A stretch of 64,000 nucleotides of DNA from Antedon mediterranea (lineage: Eukaryota; Echinodermata; Crinoidea; Comatulida; Antedonidae), in contig NC_092676.1 of the NCBI RefSeq assembly GCF_964355755.1, positions 24,348,288 through 24,412,287 of the forward strand, read 5' to 3'. Made by a program: the position numbers and the translations under genes. Shown here piece by piece: positions 53,670 to 64,000 of this stretch. The notes beneath the pieces were generated by a model. It had not been told where the DNA came from. It did not search any database and saw only the letters and a program-made list of their open reading frames with translations. Every line of letters begins with the position of its first letter. Positions within the stretch are counted from its first letter, which is position 1.

Positions 53670-56495
53670 ATGGTAAGTTATGACTCGTGTTTGTTTTTTG
53701 AAATAGTGTAATTTGACGTTCTTATCTTCTGAATCTAAACGGTCTTTAAAATAGGTAGTTTATATTAAATCTCCCATGACAAAAATAAAACGCGCAAAGC
53801 TGTCATTTATTCGGAAATCTCTATTAACGGATATCTCTATTGCTTGAAAAAATGACGCGCCAATCGACATTTTGATGGTATCGGGAATAGCATATTATAG
53901 TTTTTGCCTGAAATTGCCATCGTTGAATTCATAAGTTCGGAAGACACAATTTTAATTACTCGTTTCTTTTGAATTTGATGTACGCTCAATTATTGATAAA
54001 GTAAAGTAAAGTTACGTTATTCGTATTTAATCTGACCACTCATTTGCAGCGTCGGTACTACGGTTCCACTTATAAACATACCATTGGTCTAAAAACACGT
54101 ACTTTCAAATCTAAATCTTACCTACACATAGCCGATAATAAGATACCATAATACTGTACATCCGAATAACATGATTTGGCACCCCAATGCCTGGCCCGTT
54201 ATTCTGATAAGCATAGAATGTTAATCGTTTTTTAATTTATATTTAATAATTTAATATGTAATCTATATCAATATGCTATTACACTCGAGAGCCAATTGAC
54301 ATAAGAGTGAAATAAAGTCTGTTCTAATAATATTCAATCTATTTTAGTATTGTATTAAGTACTGTACTGTATTTTATAACGTACAATAGGAATAGAGTAA
54401 ACATTGGAGTGCCCTCTAAAAAGTTAAGTAATGAAACTGTTCAGTACTAAAGCAGAGTGACTGAATGTATTGACTCTGAACAGAAAGGTGACATGCGAGC
54501 AATTACTGATTGGATCTTATTTAATTTTGTCAATAAATTATACAATGATATCTTTGCTATACTCTTAAAATACATTTGTGAAAAATTAGTATACATAAAA
54601 ACATTTAAGTTCATAGTTTAGGCCTAAGTTGTCTATAAAATAAAATGGATAATATGTTAATATTTAGCGTGAATGTATCTCAATCCATATTGGCCAAGCC
54701 GGTGTTCAGATGGGCAATGCCTGCTGGGAGTTGTACTGCTTGGAGCACGGTATCCAACCTGATGGGCAGATGCAAAATCTAGGGTTAAGTGACGCTCCCC
54801 TACGAGGAGGCGATGATTCTGTGAGTACCTTCTTCCTCGAGACTAACGCAGGACAGTGGGTTCCGCGAAGTATCTATGTCGATTTAGAGCCTAGCGTTGT
54901 AGGTGAGTTGATTTTGTATTTTAAATCTTTAAAAAACAAGGCCAATAGCCACAAGTCGCGTGCTAAAACGCATAGTGATACCGGACCGACAGACAGACAG
55001 ACCGACCGACCGACCGACCGACATAGTGAACTATAGAGTCGCGTCCACGCGACTAAAAATGCCTATTCATCACTGATGAATCAATTTACAAATATTGAAT
55101 CCCAATCACGTCCATTCAATGTGTCGACTGGTGTCCAGCTGGTTTTAAAGTCGATATAAACTACTGTACCAACCACCAACTATGGTACCAGGAGCCGAGC
55201 TTTTTGTATGTTGAGCAACAAAACAGCCATCGCCAAGGCATGGGCTCGTCTTGATCACAATTTGATTGAATCCTAACATGGTGGTGTGTTTCATTGATCA
55301 GAGGCCCTGTAAGAACATGTATTTGTGAAAATACGTCACCCTAAATGTGTTTTCGTTTTCAGACGAAGTTCGAACTGGTCCATATCGAAAACTCTTCCAT
55401 CCTGAGCAGTTGATTACAGGAAAAGAAGATGCTGCCAACAACTACGCCCGCGGTCACTACACTGTTGGAAAAACACTGATTGACCAAACGGTCAACAGAA
55501 TTCGCAAACTTGCCAACCAGTGTACTGGTCTTCAAGGATTCCTGATCTTCCACAGCTTCGGTGGTGGCACTGGATCCGGATTCACCTCCCTTCTTATGGA
55601 ACGTCTTTCTGTTGATTTTGGAAAGAAGTCAAAGCTTCAGTTTTCAATTTATCCAGCACCTCAGATTTCTACCGCTGTTGTTGAGCCATACAACGCCATT
55701 TTAACAACACACACGACTCTAGAGTTTTCTGACTGCGCTTTCATGGTTGACAACGAAGCAATCTATGGGATCTGTAACAGTAATCTAGACATCGAAAGAC
55801 CAACGTATACCAACCTGAACCGCCTGATTGGCCAAATTGTTTCATCTATCACCGCGTCTCTTCGATTCGATGGCGCATTGAACGTAGACTTGACAGAGTT
55901 CCAGACCAACTTGGTACCATACCCACGTATCCACTTCCCTCTTGCTACTTACGCCCCAGTCATCTCAGCAGAGAAAGCGTTCCACGAACAGCTAACTGTT
56001 GGAGAAATCACCAACTCCTGCTTTCTTCCACAAAATCAGATGGTGAAGTGTAATCCCCGTCACGGCAAATATATGGCTTGTTGTCTGCTGTATCGAGGTG
56101 ACGTAGTACCGAAAGATGTCAACGCAGCTATTTCTGTCATCAAGACAAAGAGAACAATCCAGTTTGTCGACTGGTGTCCAACTGGTTTTAAAGTCGGAAT
56201 CAACTACCAACCACCAACTGTGGTACCAGGAGGTGACTTGGCCAAGGTACAACGTGCCGTATGTATGTTGAGCAACACCACAGCCATCGCCGAAGCATGG
56301 GCTCGTCTTGATCACAAGTTCGATCTGATGTACGCCAAGCGTGCATTCGTACATTGGTACGTTGGTGAAGGTATGGAAGAAGGAGAGTTCATCGAGGCTC
56401 GAGAAAACTTGGCAGCATTGGAAAAGGATTACGAAGAGATGGATATTGATTCATATATAGACCAACAGTATGACTTAGAAGGAGAAGAATATTAA
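53670..56495 (+). CDS. TUBA: divergent alpha-tubulin gene 8 (456 aa, no Lys40, unusual tail)
   Basis: Coding exons: ATG 53670-53672, 54668-54902, 55363-56495; the codon-76 phase-1 intron is kept. The 456-residue product keeps GGGTGSG, Glu254 and terminal EEY, so it should still polymerise. The luminal loop is changed: after DGQM it reads [11 protein letters not shown] instead of PSDKTIG, which adds four residues and removes the acetylated Lys40. Nearby GKHVPR is GQWVPR. Further changes include NSN for RRN before LDIERP and CNPRHG for CDPRHG. The tail [18 protein letters not shown] is unlike any other copy. The first ~105 nt of exon 2 are nearly identical to the sister genes and then diverge abruptly. 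The stop codon lies inside a MITE target site. No near AATAAA was found. A specialised isotype (for example germline or ciliary) is an inference. Confidence 0.92.
54932..55056 (+). repeat. GACC-rich repeat with 3' hairpin, copy 2
   Basis: Same order as the copy at 44640, with GACA/GACC microsatellite and hairpin GTCGCGTCCACGCGAC ending CTAA. It lies in intron 2 of tubulin gene 8, next to the tubulin fragment. Confidence 0.55.
55102..55268 (+). pseudogene. alpha-tubulin exon fragment inside intron 2 of gene 8
   Basis: Aligns with the coding region for about residues 342-397 (GTCGACTGGTGTCC through GCATGGGCTCGTCTTGATCA). It has a 23-nt deletion in the DLAKVQRAV segment, small insertions (CTACTGTACCAACC) and substitutions. 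Same orientation as its host gene, flanked on the left by the GACC repeat. Not coding. Confidence 0.85.
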
Positions 56496-56720
56496 AGATA
56501 TTGTCTCCCTGATAACCATGTTTTTGTTGAATGTAATTTTAATGTCACATAATTATTCGCTTTAACCAAAATTGGATCAACAAAAAAAACCCCACAAATA
56601 TTTACCCAAAAAAACTTTAAGTAAAAGAAAACGATAATCAAATTGACTGGAAGTCAACGGGTTTTTGGTTGAATTAAATTTTTTCTCCTGAAAAGTGTTC
56701 ATGGTCTGATTAAGTCAAAT
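56492..56720. mobile_element. MITE family 2 starting in the stop codon of tubulin gene 8
   Basis: The TTAA target at 56492-56495 contains the TAA stop (56493-56495). AGATATTGTCTCCC and the family interior (AAAATTGGATCAAC, TCAAATTGACTGG) follow. The right terminus is lost. Confidence 0.65.
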
Positions 56721-56783
56721 TTCTAATTATCAGAAAGAACTTGAATTTAACAATAATAACTGTAATACCAGAACCATATAACA

Positions 56784-56877
56784 CAAACTCGATGTGAAAA
56801 AAACAAAATGTGATGATGTTACTATATTTGGGCACATCACAGTTTTTGTCACTAGTGATATTGTAGATAGAGCTTTA
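56784..56877. mobile_element. MITE family 1, right part
   Basis: Interior plus GATATTGTAGATAGAGCTTT; left end missing. Downstream of tubulin gene 8. Confidence 0.55.
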
Positions 56878-57008
56878 GGATGCTTTGTTTGTTTAAATGT
56901 TTTTAACGGTCTAGGTACGCACTTTGTGTTCCGTTTATTTTCATTTTCTATTCATGAAACGGTATGTCTGTATGTCTTTCAATTTAATCAACGCAACATG
57001 TTTGTTTG

Positions 57009-57192
57009 TTAAGCTTGGTTCCCACTAGAACGTAACGCAAGGACGTAAACGCAACGCAAGCGTTTTAACCAATGACAAGCGAAGTTATAGACAGTTAGCA
57101 ATCACAAGCGAATAAGCCATCGCTTGTGATTGGTCAATTCACTTGCGTTGCGTTACGCCCTTGCGTTGCGTCGCTAGTGGGAACCACGCTTA
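57009..57192. mobile_element. MITE family 3, palindromic
   Basis: AAGCTTGGTTCCCACTAG with CGTAACGCAAGGACGTAAAC at the left is mirrored by TTGCGTTGCG and CTAGTGGGAACCACGCTT at the right. Nearly half of each arm is self-complementary. Confidence 0.7.
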
Positions 57193-58378
57193 TGGTATAA
57201 TATATCGGTTTGATTTTTCGGTTGACATGGTTTATATTGTAAACCTTTAATTTAAATTATTTATATATGTTGTGTTTGTTTCTATGGAGAAACAGTTCTG
57301 GTAGGTGAAACGCCTACACTTTTTTTAAACACGATTTTACTATAGTAACTGTATATCAATAGAAAAGAAATAACGGATTAAATAACAAAACTAAAACAAC
57401 CTTTTATTTGTGTGGATATTTATTCTATGGTTACACCATGGTATTCTGTGAAGGATATCTTTGAAAAGTTCTTCTGCATGAAAGCTTCCATTGTGGAAAT
57501 TCGACAAGCCCTTTGCTATCACACGAAGAAGGCTGGTGGCTGTATACGTATTAAGTATTATGTAGGCCTAGGCCCACTTATTAATGGGAGTTAAATTTAG
57601 GCCTATTGTAAAATTCAACATTCTGATTTAGCGTAACGTAACAACCTCACCCCACATTGTTTTACGATGCTTACCTTCATTAATGCAGACTCCAACATGT
57701 TCGATTTAATAAAGATCTTGCAAAGGCCTACAAAAAATTTAAAAAAATAATATTATTCAATGTCAAATGTAAAAACAATTAATATTTTACGTATTAGGCC
57801 TAAATGCTACTGGTGATGATACTAAGTGGATTTAAACCAGGGAAGAGTGAAATAAACTTCCTGATTAAAACATATTAATAACTCGAATATCTTTACTGCA
57901 CAATACTCAATAGACGTTGTTAATTAGAAATGTTTACCACTTCAAAATTAACTAAACAGTCAACATTTGCGATTAGGCCGAGTAGGCTTAAATGCTGATG
58001 ATATTGGATTAACAAATATTAGTAAGTAAATTTACGGCACAATATTGAACAGACGTTATTACATAATTAAAAAGTCTTGCGACTTCAAAACTAACTGGAA
58101 CATATCGATTTATTGCTTTTAAGCTTGCTCTTGTATTTTGGTATATTTAGGTATTGAAATTGATCATTACCAAATAAATGAATGGCATTATGATTAGTAC
58201 TTCGGACAAAAATAAACTAGCATTACATGTTTCACAATATCAAAACCATGGAAACAGATAAACAATTTTTATAACTCCTAATAACTTAGTCTGCATAAAT
58301 ACTGAATTCCATGGAAACCATGAGAAAAGAGCGAATCCTATTCGCTAACGTTGTCGTCTGTTTTGTGTGCTCGGCAGC
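57193..58378. other. Intergenic, tubulin genes 8 to 9
   Basis: No gene supported. A 60-codon ORF at 57412-57594 has no recognised family. RFX-like half sites occur just upstream of gene 9. Confidence 0.4.
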
Positions 58379-58433
58379 AATAAAGGGCGCACTTTCCACG
58401 TCACACTATTCAGTCTTCATTCGTCTGTCATCA
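58379..58433 (+). promoter_or_regulatory. Core promoter of tubulin gene 9 (TATA-like plus TCAGTC)
   Basis: AATAAAGG at 58379-58386 and TCAGTCTTCATTCGTC at 58410-58425, about 30 bp apart. Two RFX-like CCATGGAAAC sequences lie further upstream, near 58250 and 58311. Confidence 0.55.
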
Positions 58434-58520
58434 TAGAAAGACCAGCGTGAAGAAGAGTTAAATCATATTTATATTTTTCATAGCCGATTTTATTGCCGAA
58501 TTGTTTTGAAATCATCAGTC

Positions 58521-62777
<4,257 letters not shown>

Positions 62778-64000
62778 ACTAAACTCAAGTTCAGCATCAC
62801 ACGTTATAGTTACTACACCAAAATGCACATTTTCTTTCATATTCGACAATACCGGTATTATTTATAATAATATAAACATCTTTGACATTTTGTATCGGTT
62901 TCATGTTCGTTATGGTTCTTCTATATTATTATAAAGCAACTCTAGTAATTCCACATCCCGTTATCCTATAAAATACAATACTGTACTGTATTACTTTCGA
63001 TATTTCAATTCACTTACTTACGACAACCGGTAAAATATTTTACGATGTTTGTAGCAAACAATATTTATATTTTCGCGTATTATTTATTAAGTGGTTGTAT
63101 ATTTGATGTACTGTACATGAATATTCATCAGTGAACTTTCACCTCTTTATACAAATATAATTAACGATTGCATTTATAGCTTATAATTACCCAGACGTTC
63201 AAGGCACTTTCAGCCATATAGTGACTACCTCACCTATTTACACAAATACACAACAAACTGTTAACGTGGCCGTTTCTATAACAGATGAAATAAAATATCA
63301 GTATATATCTGCAACTTTGTTTGTGTTTTAATTGTTTATGCCATTGAGGTACGTATAATCTTTTTACCTCCATGCTTATGCTAAGTATAATGGCTAAAGT
63401 TGTTTAAAACGGACGAACCAATCCTTTTGAATACAGTAGGACCAGTATAACTCTTCCCTGGTAGGACCCGGACCTTTGGGACACCCCTATTCAGGGGACA
63501 CCGGTAAATTTGTGTTTTGACACACGGTCAACTCCTATCGGGGAGGCTTTGTTTGGTCCCGAAGGTGTTTCCTTAATAGAGGTTCTATTTATTACATTTT
63601 CAGTACTGTACAGTGTGTAGGTATACACTTAATTCTACACGTTTTGCGTAGAGCTAATAACACAGAATCGATATGTACGCTTACGATGTGTCACCTTAGA
63701 ATTCATGCATAATTCTAAGACCTGCGGAAGATTAATGCATGGCGTGCAGTTGTTGTAATGAAAGATAATGCAATCTGAAAGACATTCGTGAATATCATTA
63801 TCATATGTAATGAATTACGAAATACAAAGAAAACATGACAATAACAAGAATGACAATACGAACATGAAGATAAAGGTATAATGATAGTAAAACCATGGAC
63901 ATAAATAAATGGCTGAATAATCATTTACTTTATTTTTATATTTTACTGATATAAAATATTCGAAAACAAACAAAGGTTGAAATGAATAGTTTACAATAAT
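62778..64000. other. Region after tubulin gene 9
   Basis: Likely 3' UTR up to about 63310, then the possible pogo-type MITE. No further gene seen before the edge. Confidence 0.5.
63432..63592. mobile_element. Possible pogo/Tigger-type MITE
   Basis: ACAGTAGGACC at the left and GAGGTTCTATT at the right resemble the CAGTAGAACCTC ends of pogo-type elements, with GGACCCGGACC and TTTGGTCCCGAAGG inside. The match is imperfect. Confidence 0.4.

Noticed and set aside
57412-57594. 60-codon ORF between genes 8 and 9
   Set aside because: No recognisable domain and no clear promoter or poly(A) context; length is expected by chance.

Overview
The window is animal nuclear DNA: spliced genes with GT/AG introns, AT-rich intergenic sequence, many short inverted-repeat transposons and frequent AGGCCTA-type words. 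Gene content (URB1, a tandem alpha-tubulin array with metazoan intron positions, a possible melanin-concentrating-hormone-like precursor) suggests an invertebrate deuterostome, most likely an echinoderm. That placement is an inference from style and gene content, not from a search.

Layout. (1) 10-14684, minus strand: the first 27 coding exons (1825 codons, all phases consistent) of URB1/NPA1, a nucleolar ribosome-biogenesis protein. The gene runs off the left edge. Its introns carry several MITEs and a 1.3 kb Helitron-like element. (2) 15782-18276, minus: alpha-tubulin gene 1. (3) 18.4-25.0 kb: mostly non-coding and repeat-rich, with one small secreted-peptide precursor gene (23684-23986). 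(4) 25.0-62.8 kb: eight further alpha-tubulin genes, all on the plus strand (genes 2-9), spaced about 3-7 kb apart.

All nine tubulin genes share an intron directly after the ATG. Genes 6-9 also keep a phase-1 intron in codon 76; genes 1-5 lack it. Gene 3 has a one-base insertion in an A-run that breaks the frame. Gene 8 is a strongly divergent isotype with no Lys40 and an unusual acidic tail, and a second, broken tubulin fragment sits in its intron. Synonymous haplotypes are shuffled between copies, which points to gene conversion. Upstream regions fall into two sequence classes: genes 2-4 share one 5' block, while genes 1, 5, 7 and 9 (and weakly 6) share a TATA box about 30 bp ahead of a TCAGTY initiator.

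Transposable elements: a 13-copy MITE family with a GCTCTGTCTACACTATCAAA-type terminus, a TTAA-flanked MITE family, two Helitron-like copies, a 1.3 kb element with long inverted ends and a 5-bp target duplication, a tRNA-derived SINE and several smaller repeats. No tRNA, rRNA or CRISPR was seen.
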